Shown piece by piece: positions 7,661 through 14,273 of a stretch of 37,083 bases of DNA. The position numbers and the translations under genes were made by a program. Position 1 is the first letter of the stretch. Every line of letters starts with the position of its first letter. The notes beneath the pieces were generated by a model that was given only the letters and a program-made list of their open reading frames with translations, made no database searches and was not told the origin of the DNA. Location of the stretch: positions 1 to 37,083 of the forward strand of contig JBDTVG010000071.1 of the NCBI GenBank assembly GCA_040007395.1. Reading direction: 5' to 3'. The stretch comes from DATGFK01 sp040007395. GTDB lineage: Bacteria; Chloroflexota; Anaerolineae; Aggregatilineales; UBA2796.

Positions 7661-8350
7661 TGTTATAAAGTAGCAGGTAATGTGCGGTGTGCTCTAGGTG
7701 GGCTGCTGCTGGCAATGTCAGTCGTAGCCTGCAACTTTCCGACGAGTCAAATGACGCAAATCGCAGTGGTTACGAGTACGCCCACTCCTTTGCTGGATGT
7801 GGGCGATACGGTAACGGTTAATCCACCAACGATCAACCCAACCGTCGCGAGCGTCGAACCGCCCATTACTGCTACCGCTAGCTCTGGAACGCCGCTTCCT
7901 ACTGAAACCCCTCAACCAAGCGAAACACCCGGCCCCACTGAAACGCCGCCACCGACCCTCGATATGCCTTACGATGATGCGACCATGCTCCTCAGCGGTG
8001 TATGCTTCAAGCTCTTGCAAACCCTTGCCGGACAGACGATCAGCATGAATTCGGGCGGCGATCTGGCTACCTTTTATGACAGTGCAGATAAAGCCAAAAA
8101 ATGTTCGGAAGCTGCTACCCGTCAGCGCTTTGACTTTACGTCGCACCAACTTATCGGTACGGTAATCGCGGCACAGGGTTGCGGTCTAGGGCTTGTTTAT
8201 AATGGCACACAGCAAGATGATGGGACACGCACACGCACGATTACCATACACGTTACTGTGACAGGCGATTGTCCCTATGCCTTGCTGCAACCTCTTTTGC
8301 TCTCCATAGACCGCACCGATTACAAGACTGAATTACAGATACAGCGATAA
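7658..8350 (+). CDS. Lipoprotein with Thr/Pro-rich linker
   Basis: A 230-residue predicted lipoprotein. From the ATG at 7658 there is a typical signal sequence (basic N-region, then ALGGLLLAMSVVAC) with a lipobox ending in Cys at residue 25, which would be lipidated after cleavage. Residues about 45-105 are a low-complexity Thr/Pro/Glu linker (TETPQPSETPGPTETPPP). The C-terminal domain, about residues 107-230, contains three further cysteines (GVCFKLL, KKCSEAATRQRF, GCGLGLVYNG) and ends in beta-rich TITIHVTVTGDCPYALLQPLL. The function is not recognised. An upstream in-frame start at 7583 is rejected because it would bury the signal peptide. It probably works at the cell surface, like the exported protein encoded just upstream. 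Confidence 0.8.
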   Translation: MCYKVAGNVRCALGGLLLAMSVVACNFPTSQMTQIAVVTSTPTPLLDVGDTVTVNPPTINPTVASVEPPITATASSGTPLPTETPQPSETPGPTETPPPTLDMPYDDATMLLSGVCFKLLQTLAGQTISMNSGGDLATFYDSADKAKKCSEAATRQRFDFTSHQLIGTVIAAQGCGLGLVYNGTQQDDGTRTRTITIHVTVTGDCPYALLQPLLLSIDRTDYKTELQIQR

Positions 8351-8453
8351 ATTTTATAAATTATTCAGAACCTCACTACTGCATTTGTGGCATGATGCGA
8401 TTAAAATATTAAAATACTGTCAGGTTTTGGTAGTAAATTTTGAGGAGTGGGTC

Positions 8454-8603
8454 ATGTTGGCTATAAACCATCTGGCACGATTTTGTGATCTACAGATAGG
8501 TATTAAATCAAACAAGGCTAAAGCCCTATCTCTGGTGATTCCACTACCTACTAAAGTAGGTAGTGTCCAGCGCTATAAATCAGGAGAACAAAGAGGATCA
8601 TGA
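8454..8603 (+). CDS. Possible 49-residue small protein
   Basis: A short reading frame beginning MLAINHLARFCDLQIGIKSN. It is reported because GAGGAG lies at 8442-8447, six bases before the ATG, an excellent Shine-Dalgarno spacing, and because its stop codon lies three bases before the start of the next gene, as in a coupled pair. The frame contains a perfect 10-bp inverted repeat (8542-8565), so it could instead be a regulatory leader peptide. No family is recognised and the coding nature is uncertain. Confidence 0.35.
   Translation: MLAINHLARFCDLQIGIKSNKAKALSLVIPLPTKVGSVQRYKSGEQRGS
8542..8565. repeat. Perfect 10-bp inverted repeat upstream of the 8607 gene
   Basis: Arms CACTACCTAC (8542-8551) and GTAGGTAGTG (8556-8565) are exact reverse complements separated by TAAA. 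The element ends 41 bases before the start codon at 8607. It could be a repressor operator or, in RNA, a stable stem-loop; there is no uridine tract, so it is not a standard terminator. Confidence 0.75.
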
Positions 8604-8606
8604 AAT

Positions 8607-9191
8607 ATGGATGATCCAACGCTAACAATCATCAGACAGCGCCAATGGACACACGATGAACTCCATGCCGCAGGGTTTCGCTATTTTCAACGCAAAAAAC
8701 AGGTCGTGCTAGTCAGGGAGCTTCCGGCCTCGGAAGCGCCAAAGGTCATCAAACTGGATTGGGATACGCTAATTGCCGAAGCGGGCAGTATGATCTGCTA
8801 TGAGGCAGGCGACCTGCTGTATACCAATCTTGACGACTACTATCACTGGCCTGTCCATCCCGATATTTTCAGGCGAAATTACGCACCCTGGAGTCAGCCG
8901 CGTTGGATTCCAACCCCCGGACAGATACGTCTTATGGCGTTGGGCTGCAAACCTTTCTACAAGTTCGGCGGCGCGTGGGCTAAAAGGATGACCAAAGAGG
9001 GCGTAATCCAGAGTTTGGAAAGCGTCAAGCCGAGCATTGTCCCTGTTGGCGGCTGGTTGTTGATCGGTTCGGAGGGCGAACCTTGGAGCACCAGTGATAG
9101 TGAGTTTCGCAGCCGCTATGTGATCTCCCCTGTAATCAAACTGATAGAGTTTTTTACTTTACAGAATAAGCTCGCTATCAGTAAACAATAA
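8607..9191 (+). CDS. Uncharacterised protein, PGDYG-domain-like
   Basis: A 194-residue soluble protein. The N-terminal half (TIIRQRQWTHDELHAAGFRYFQRKKQVVLVRELP) is a short helix-strand unit. The C-terminal part KEGVIQSLESVKPSIVPVGGWLLIGSEGEPWSTSDSEFRSRYV has the GDWLLxGxxGE...F..xY arrangement seen in small PGDYG-type domains; this relation is tentative. A middle segment is rich in Tyr/Trp (YTNLDDYYHWPVHPDIFRR). Function is unknown. An AGAGG lies 10-15 nt before the ATG. A perfect palindrome just upstream suggests dedicated regulation, and a strong terminator follows 15 bp after the stop codon. Confidence 0.75.
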   Translation: MDDPTLTIIRQRQWTHDELHAAGFRYFQRKKQVVLVRELPASEAPKVIKLDWDTLIAEAGSMICYEAGDLLYTNLDDYYHWPVHPDIFRRNYAPWSQPRWIPTPGQIRLMALGCKPFYKFGGAWAKRMTKEGVIQSLESVKPSIVPVGGWLLIGSEGEPWSTSDSEFRSRYVISPVIKLIEFFTLQNKLAISKQ

Positions 9192-9206
9192 CCTGCACCA
9201 CAAAGA

Positions 9207-9243
9207 AACGAAAACAGCACCGGGTATCGGTGCTGTTTTCGTT
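9207..9243. terminator. Strong bidirectional intrinsic terminator
   Basis: A 16-bp perfect stem: arm 9207-9222, loop GGTAT at 9223-9227, arm 9228-9243. The core of the stem is CAGCACCG/CGGTGCTG, flanked by A-rich 5' and T-rich 3' ends on both strands. It lies between the convergent stop codons of the 8607 gene and lon and should terminate transcription from both sides. Confidence 0.9.
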
Positions 9244-9274
9244 AACATTGAGCCTTACGAGGCCGCTAGCAAAT

Positions 9275-11713
9275 TCAGACGAGCGCTGGTTCTGGCGCTT
9301 CCTCAATATTGTATTGCTCTGACTCCGATGGTTGGATCGCGGCTGCCAGCACTTCATTGAGCCGCTGAACTGGAATAAAAGTCAGGTCAGCCCGTACATC
9401 ATCGGGCAGTTCGTCCAGATCGTCCATGTTGCGCTCTGGCACGATGATGGTCCGCAATCCGGCGCGGTGGGCTGCCAGCACTTTCAACTTCAGCCCGCCA
9501 ATGGGTAAGACCTGCCCACGCAGTGTGATCTCGCCTGTCATCGCGACTTCGGGACGCACAGGTCGCTCAACGAGCAGACTATACAACGCCGTCGTCATGG
9601 TAATTCCGGCGCTTGGGCCATCCTTCGGTACTGCACCTTCCGGCACATGGATATGAAAATCTGAGTTCTCGAAGCGATCTTCATCGATACCCAGTTCTTC
9701 GGCATGAGCGCGTAGATAGCTATAAGCGATCCGCACGCTTTCTTCCATGACCTTGCCAAGCTGACCAGTAATAGTCAGGACTCCATGTCCACGACTGCGT
9801 GTGGCTTCGACAAACAGGACATCGCCACCCACAGGAGTCCAAGCTAGACCTGTTGCGACACCGGGAACCTGCACGCGGTTGGCAACTTCATAGTGGAAGC
9901 GCTGCTTGCCCAGATATTCCCGTACCAGTTTCGGTGTGACTTCCACCGATTTGTTATCGCCCGCGGCGATACGTATGGCGACCTTACGTAATACTGCGCC
10001 GATCTCGCGTTCGAGGTTACGAACACCCGCTTCCCGCGTATATTCGCGGATCAGCATACGTAGTGCTGGCTCAGTGAAGTTCACCTCGTCAGTGTGCAGG
10101 CTGTTTGCGCGTAACTGTCGCGCTACCAAGTGTTCCTGCGCGATCTTGACTTTCTCGTACTCGGTATAACCGTCAAGCTGGATGACTTCCATACGGTCAA
10201 TCAGCGGGCCGGGGATGGTGTCGAGTTGGTTGGCGGTGGTGATGAAAATCACATCGCTCAAGTCGAAGTCCACGTCCAGATAGTGATCGCGGAAGGTATT
10301 GTTCTGCTGTGGGTCTAAGACTTCGAGCAGCGCACTCGCTGGATCGCCGCGCCAGTCATTGCCGATCTTATCGACCTCATCCAACATAAAGACTGGGTTA
10401 CGTGTGCCTGCCCGCTTGATCGCCTGAATCAACCGACCCGGCATTGCGCCGATGTAGGTGCGGCGATGTCCACGAATTTCGGCTTCGTCGCGCATCCCAC
10501 CCAAACTCATACGGGTAAATTCACGACCTAGCGCCCGTGCGATAGATTGACCCAAACTGGTCTTACCCACTCCCGGAGGGCCAACGAACAACAGGATTGC
10601 GCCTGCGGTTTCGGCGACCTGTGCGGCTTCGGGGTTCTCGCCAGCCCGATCTTTGGCTAGCTTGCGCACTGCCAGAAATTCGAGAATGCGGTCTTTCACA
10701 TCCTTGAGATCGTAGTGATCTTCGTTCAGGACGGTACGGGCGTGCTCAATGTCGAGGTTATCCTCGCTAACCTTGTTCCAAGGTAGTTCTACCAGCCAAT
10801 CCAGATACGCCTTGATCACGCCGTATTCTGCCGACTGAGACGAAAGACGCTCCATGCGGCGCAGTTCGCGCAATGCCTGTTCACGCGCTTCGGTAGGCAG
10901 TTCGGCCTCAGTGATCTTGCGCTGATAGTTTTCAACCTCGGCAGCTTCGTCGTTTTCCTCACCGAGTTCCTTGCGGATTGCCTCAAGCTGACGGCGCAAA
11001 ATAAATTCACGCTGCTCTTTGCTGAGTTTCTCTTGGGTTTCGGTTCTGATCTTCTGCCCAATCTCAAGGACTTCTTTTTCCTCGGACAGCACATTAATCA
11101 GTAACCGCATTTTGTCGTTCACACTGTCCAGTTCAAGCGCTTGCTGCCGCTTGTCGAGATCCATCCGTCCATTGGCGGCGATCACGTAAACCAGCAGTCG
11201 ATTGCTCTCGACCTGTTCCAGAAAATCGCCTACTTGACTCGGTACGTTGGGCATGAGTTCGACTACTTCACGCGCCACATTGATTAGGCCGCGGCTGAGC
11301 GCTTCCGCTTCCGCACCGACTTCTTCATCATCCGGCGCGAGTTCGATCCGCGCTTTGAGATATGGCTCGGTTCCCGTCCATTCCACGATCTTGACTCGTT
11401 CGAGAACATGGACGACTAATTGCATACTATTGTCTTCGCCTTGCGCCGCACGCTGGATAATCGCTATGCCGCCGACCTGATGTACTTGATCGGGCTGTGG
11501 TTCGTCGATCTCAGGATCGTGGGATGTCACGAGTACAACCAGTCGGTTACTTTGCATCGCGTCACGTACCAGCGCGACTGAGCGCGGCACACCAACGGCA
11601 ATCGGCATCATGGTAAACGGAAAAGCAACCATGTTGCGGAGCGGGAGCACGGGCAGTTCTTCGGGAATTTGTGCCAGAATGTCGTCTGTATTCTGATCTG
11701 TCTGTCCAAACAT
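9275..11713 (-). CDS. lon: ATP-dependent protease Lon (LonA type)
   Basis: An 812-residue AAA+ serine protease that degrades damaged and regulatory proteins in the cytoplasm. Domains in order: LON substrate-binding N-domain (about 20-215), coiled-coil (220-310), AAA+ module with Walker A GPPGVGKT (378-385) and Walker B VFMLDEVDK (441-449), and the P-domain with catalytic Ser701 in PKDGPSAG and Lys744 in GGLKLKVLAAH. The Ser-Lys spacing of 43 equals that of E. coli Lon. The acidic C-terminal tail after residue 795 is variable. GAGGAG lies about 9 nt before the ATG. It is transcribed divergently from a NYN-domain gene; the 227-bp intergenic region has a CCCGATCGGG palindrome. No CIRCE element is seen. 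Confidence 0.97.
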   Translation of the reverse strand: MFGQTDQNTDDILAQIPEELPVLPLRNMVAFPFTMMPIAVGVPRSVALVRDAMQSNRLVVLVTSHDPEIDEPQPDQVHQVGGIAIIQRAAQGEDNSMQLVVHVLERVKIVEWTGTEPYLKARIELAPDDEEVGAEAEALSRGLINVAREVVELMPNVPSQVGDFLEQVESNRLLVYVIAANGRMDLDKRQQALELDSVNDKMRLLINVLSEEKEVLEIGQKIRTETQEKLSKEQREFILRRQLEAIRKELGEENDEAAEVENYQRKITEAELPTEAREQALRELRRMERLSSQSAEYGVIKAYLDWLVELPWNKVSEDNLDIEHARTVLNEDHYDLKDVKDRILEFLAVRKLAKDRAGENPEAAQVAETAGAILLFVGPPGVGKTSLGQSIARALGREFTRMSLGGMRDEAEIRGHRRTYIGAMPGRLIQAIKRAGTRNPVFMLDEVDKIGNDWRGDPASALLEVLDPQQNNTFRDHYLDVDFDLSDVIFITTANQLDTIPGPLIDRMEVIQLDGYTEYEKVKIAQEHLVARQLRANSLHTDEVNFTEPALRMLIREYTREAGVRNLEREIGAVLRKVAIRIAAGDNKSVEVTPKLVREYLGKQRFHYEVANRVQVPGVATGLAWTPVGGDVLFVEATRSRGHGVLTITGQLGKVMEESVRIAYSYLRAHAEELGIDEDRFENSDFHIHVPEGAVPKDGPSAGITMTTALYSLLVERPVRPEVAMTGEITLRGQVLPIGGLKLKVLAAHRAGLRTIIVPERNMDDLDELPDDVRADLTFIPVQRLNEVLAAAIQPSESEQYNIEEAPEPALV

Positions 11714-11787
11714 TGGGATTGCTCCTCACTTTAGAAATTAACGTTGTCTGTAGGGCTTTGGCTTAAGGGGTTTTGGAGAAAGTGCGA

Positions 11788-11797
11788 CCCGATCGGG
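11788..11797. promoter_or_regulatory. 10-bp palindrome in lon/NYN intergenic region
   Basis: CCCGATCGGG is self-complementary and lies 75 bases upstream of the lon start codon. Nearby, CTGTA (11840-11844) and TACAG (11849-11853) form a second small dyad with a 4-base loop. Either could bind a regulator of the divergent genes; neither matches a regulator site I can name. Confidence 0.35.
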
Positions 11798-11887
11798 CGA
11801 AAGTCCCGTTTTCGATAAATCGTTGTTACTTGTAGACTACTGTAGTTATACAGTATCGATGTAGGAAACAGATCAGAGCGATGTAGG

Positions 11888-11893
11888 TATAAT
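11888..11893 (+). promoter_or_regulatory. -10 box upstream of the NYN gene
   Basis: A perfect TATAAT 47 bases before the start codon at 11941. No convincing -35 hexamer is visible at the expected distance. Confidence 0.5.
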
Positions 11894-11940
11894 GTTAGAT
11901 ATTTTCGCGGCGGGAAGAATGAGGAGGGATCAGGCACACG

Positions 11941-12708
11941 ATGGTTGAACCACAACGCAAAATTGCTGTATTGATTGATGGCGACAACGCGCCCCCTTCT
12001 AGCATCCCAGAAGTGCTTAAAAAGATAAGAAAATTGGGCGAATTGATCATCCGGCGTGCTTATGGCGATTTGTTTGCAGACAACATGAGCAGTTGGGAAG
12101 ACATCCAACATACCTACTTTGTCCAGCTAATCCAACAACCACGTTACGTTGCTGGCAAAAACGCAACTGACATGGCAATGGTGATTGGTGCTATGGATAT
12201 TCTGCATGAGGGCAATATCAATACGTTTTGTCTGGTTTCCAGCGATAGTGACTTTACCCCGTTGGCTATCTACCTCCGAGAGCAGGGATGTGAGGTCATT
12301 GGTGTCGGTAAGAAAAACACAAATAAGGCGTTTATTAACGCTTGTACGCAATTCATCACCATTGATCCCTCGACTGCCGTTTCGGAGAAGAAACCTACCC
12401 CTATACCACCAGCCAAAAAGGCCAGCAAGATCACAGAGATTGCGAAGATCATAAAAGCCCCAAAAATCCCAGAAGCGCCAAAGGGGCCGAGTCCTGTTGC
12501 TCTGCTCAAAAAAGCCTATAAAGCCACTCCACAACAAGATGGATGGGTTTTTCTCGCCCAACTAGGCCATACGCTAGGTCAATTAGATGTCGAGTTCAAT
12601 TCTAGCAAATATGGTCATAGCACATTGGGTAAGTTGGTTCGAGCCTATCCCGATTTGTTTGAGGTCAAAGGCGACAAGGCCGAAGTCTATGTCAAGCTGA
12701 AATCGTGA
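11941..12708 (+). CDS. NYN-domain (LabA-like) protein with C-terminal OST-HTH/LOTUS domain
   Basis: A 255-residue protein with two domains. Residues about 8-140 are a NYN/PIN-like ribonuclease domain: AVLIDGDNAPP, GKNATDMAMVIGAMDIL and CLVSSDSDFTPLAIYLREQG supply the conserved acidic residues expected to bind metal. A lysine/proline-rich linker (about 145-182) leads to an OST-HTH/LOTUS domain (SPVALLKKAYKATPQQDGWVFLAQLG, SKYGHSTLGKLVRAYPDLFEV, about 183-252), a fold known to bind RNA. The architecture is known from bacteria and from eukaryotic limkain-type proteins. It predicts an RNA-processing or RNA-silencing role, with no target visible. GAGGAGGGA lies about 10 nt upstream. It is divergent from lon. 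Confidence 0.92.
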   Translation: MVEPQRKIAVLIDGDNAPPSSIPEVLKKIRKLGELIIRRAYGDLFADNMSSWEDIQHTYFVQLIQQPRYVAGKNATDMAMVIGAMDILHEGNINTFCLVSSDSDFTPLAIYLREQGCEVIGVGKKNTNKAFINACTQFITIDPSTAVSEKKPTPIPPAKKASKITEIAKIIKAPKIPEAPKGPSPVALLKKAYKATPQQDGWVFLAQLGHTLGQLDVEFNSSKYGHSTLGKLVRAYPDLFEVKGDKAEVYVKLKS

Positions 12709-12743
12709 CTGCTTAACTACACATAATCTGAGCAGTCGCAAAT

Positions 12744-12783
12744 TTGTCAACATGGGGATAAATCGGATACCCTCGTAATCATG
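12744..12783 (+). promoter_or_regulatory. Promoter placing the GNAT start codon at +1 (possible leaderless mRNA)
   Basis: TTGTCA (12744-12749), an 18-base spacer and TACCCT (12768-12773) lead to the ATG at 12781 after seven bases. No Shine-Dalgarno sequence lies before the ATG. The -10 fits TANNNT rather than strict TATAAT. Confidence 0.5.
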
Positions 12784-13290
12784 AACATTCCAGCCCTACC
12801 CTATACCGTTCGGCCTCTCACAAGTACTGATGAGCCTTTCTTATGGGAAATGTTGTATCTTGCCATCTATGTACCCGAAGGAACACCGCCGCCTTCACGG
12901 GACATCCTAAAGCTGCCTGAAATTGCTAAATATGTCCAGCACTGGGGGCGCAGCGATGATGCCGGATTGATTGCCATTGACGCTGAAACGCGGAACCCTA
13001 TTGGGGCGGTATGGTTGAGGCAATTCTTGGAAAATGATAAAGGTTATGGCTATGTTGCTGATGATATTCCTGAACTTTCGATAGCGGTGCTTCCAAAATA
13101 TCGCGGTAAAGGGCTAGGAACTCGGTTGCTGGGCGATTTGATAACGGCAATGACACCGAAAAGCCGCCCCATCTCTTTGAGCGTAGATGCTACTAATCCT
13201 GCCGTTGTGCTCTATAAACGGTTTGGGTTTGAGACGGTTGGGATAAATGGTACATCATTGACTATGTTGAGATTTTCGACTAATGCCTAG
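12781..13290 (+). CDS. GNAT-family N-acetyltransferase
   Basis: A 169-residue acetyltransferase. The acetyl-CoA binding motif is ELSIAVLPKYRGKGLGTRLLGDLI (about residues 100-122), with R/QxxGxG/A as RGKGLG. It is followed by ISLSVDATNPAVVLYKRFGFETVG, the typical family C-terminus. An N-terminal YTVRPLTSTDEPFLWEMLY segment matches the usual first strand and helix. The substrate is unknown. It starts 72 bp after the NYN gene but appears to have its own leaderless-type promoter. It is not closely similar to the other GNAT protein at 2996. Confidence 0.9.
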   Translation: MNIPALPYTVRPLTSTDEPFLWEMLYLAIYVPEGTPPPSRDILKLPEIAKYVQHWGRSDDAGLIAIDAETRNPIGAVWLRQFLENDKGYGYVADDIPELSIAVLPKYRGKGLGTRLLGDLITAMTPKSRPISLSVDATNPAVVLYKRFGFETVGINGTSLTMLRFSTNA

Positions 13291-13354
13291 CATTAACCCT
13301 ATACTATCCTGACCTTTGCTTACCAATAATGTATCGATCATGAGGAGAACCGTG

Positions 13355-13717
13355 ATGCGCCCAGATACCGAGAACGAAAGTCCACATGTATTGTACGAGG
13401 AAATTACACACGAACTTGAAGCTGTCCATCAGGCGATGGCGGGTAAGTTATTCGGGCTGGATTGCATCAAAATCAACGGCAAGACCTTCGCGGGTTTTTA
13501 TCAGGACTCGATGACCTTCAAGCTGACAGGTACACAGCACAGTGCCGCTTTGAAGCTGGAAGGCTCAAAGCTCTTTGACCCGTCAGGAATGCAGCGCCCG
13601 ATGAAAGAATGGGTGCAGGTGATCTTTGCCCACGCTAAAGAATGGCATCACTTTGCTGAATCTGCCTTGGAATATGTTAAAGCGACGACTAACAAGCCGA
13701 GCGCTAAGAAAAAATAA
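13355..13717 (+). CDS. TfoX/YjbR-like N-terminal-domain protein
   Basis: A 120-residue soluble protein. The start at 13355 is preferred over an upstream TTG because GAGGAG lies about seven bases before it. The sequence GKLFGLDCIKINGKTFAGFYQDSMTFKL follows the F-G-..-I-.-GK-FA pattern of the TfoX N-terminal domain, and MKEWVQVIFAHAKEWHHFAESALEYV is the C-terminal helix pair typical of TfoX/YjbR-like proteins. In other bacteria TfoX is linked to competence regulation, but most short homologues are uncharacterised and no competence genes are nearby. The tail is lysine-rich. Confidence 0.72.
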   Translation: MRPDTENESPHVLYEEITHELEAVHQAMAGKLFGLDCIKINGKTFAGFYQDSMTFKLTGTQHSAALKLEGSKLFDPSGMQRPMKEWVQVIFAHAKEWHHFAESALEYVKATTNKPSAKKK

Positions 13718-13768
13718 TCAAGTAAAATAGCGACACTTCGCTGGAGTATGCCTGAAAGGGACTCGCCG

Positions 13769-14095
13769 ATGAAACTAATCATTGCCATTATTCAGGATAG
13801 AGATACGGATCTTACGCTGGAACAGCTCACCACCCGCAAGGTCCCGGTAACACGAGTCGCCACCTCAGGAGGATTCATCCGCGAAGGGAATAGTACGCTG
13901 TTACTAGGTGTGGACGATACCCAAGTCGCAGTCGTGACCGATTTGCTTCAGGAGACTTGTCGCCGCCGTAAAATGTTTATGCCAATGGCAGCCGGAATCA
14001 CCGACGCTGCCTATGGTCTGCACAGTCAGATCGAAGTCGAAGTGGGCGGCGCAACAGTCTTTGTATTCGATGTAGAGCACTTCGAGCAGGTTTGA
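13769..14095 (+). CDS. darA: Cyclic-di-AMP receptor, PII-like (DarA/PstA family)
   Basis: A 108-residue PII-like signal protein. From ATG 13769 the sequence MKLIIAIIQDRD, the loop TRVATSGGFIREGNSTLLLGVDD and the C-terminal EVEVGGATVFVFDVEHFEQ match the DarA/PstA family closely. In Firmicutes members bind cyclic di-AMP as a trimer using the glycine-rich TSGGF-GN loop; the Gly/Phe/Asn positions are kept here. The downstream target of this family is unknown. The start at 13769 rather than 13748 follows from AAAGGG eight bases upstream and from the family length. It precedes the signalling cluster but seems to be a separate unit, with 178 bp before the next gene. No cyclic-di-AMP synthase is in the window. 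Confidence 0.9.
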   Translation: MKLIIAIIQDRDTDLTLEQLTTRKVPVTRVATSGGFIREGNSTLLLGVDDTQVAVVTDLLQETCRRRKMFMPMAAGITDAAYGLHSQIEVEVGGATVFVFDVEHFEQV

Positions 14096-14183
14096 CGCAG
14101 CCCTATACTGGTCATAGTTCTGCATTTTGGAACGACATTGGAAAACCGATCTTCCGCTACTTGGGCTATCGTTGATGTAGGGA

Positions 14184-14200
14184 GTAAACCGATTGTTTAC
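14184..14200. promoter_or_regulatory. GTAAAC-N5-GTTTAC dyad upstream of REC-kinase gene
   Basis: The 6-bp arms GTAAAC (14184-14189) and GTTTAC (14195-14200) are exact reverse complements with a 5-base spacer. It lies 73 bases before the GTG at 14274 and may be an operator or part of the promoter region. Confidence 0.4.
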
Positions 14201-14273
14201 AGGATCTTTGTAAAATCGCTACACCAGCAATTTATCTTCAAAGTCCAGAAAAATTGCGGAAGGAATTTAGTAC

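Noticed and set aside
12706..12735. GACTGCT/AGCAGTC repeat after the NYN gene as a terminator
   Set aside because: Seven-base arms with a long 16-17 base loop and no uridine tract; the first arm overlaps the stop codon, so it may be chance.
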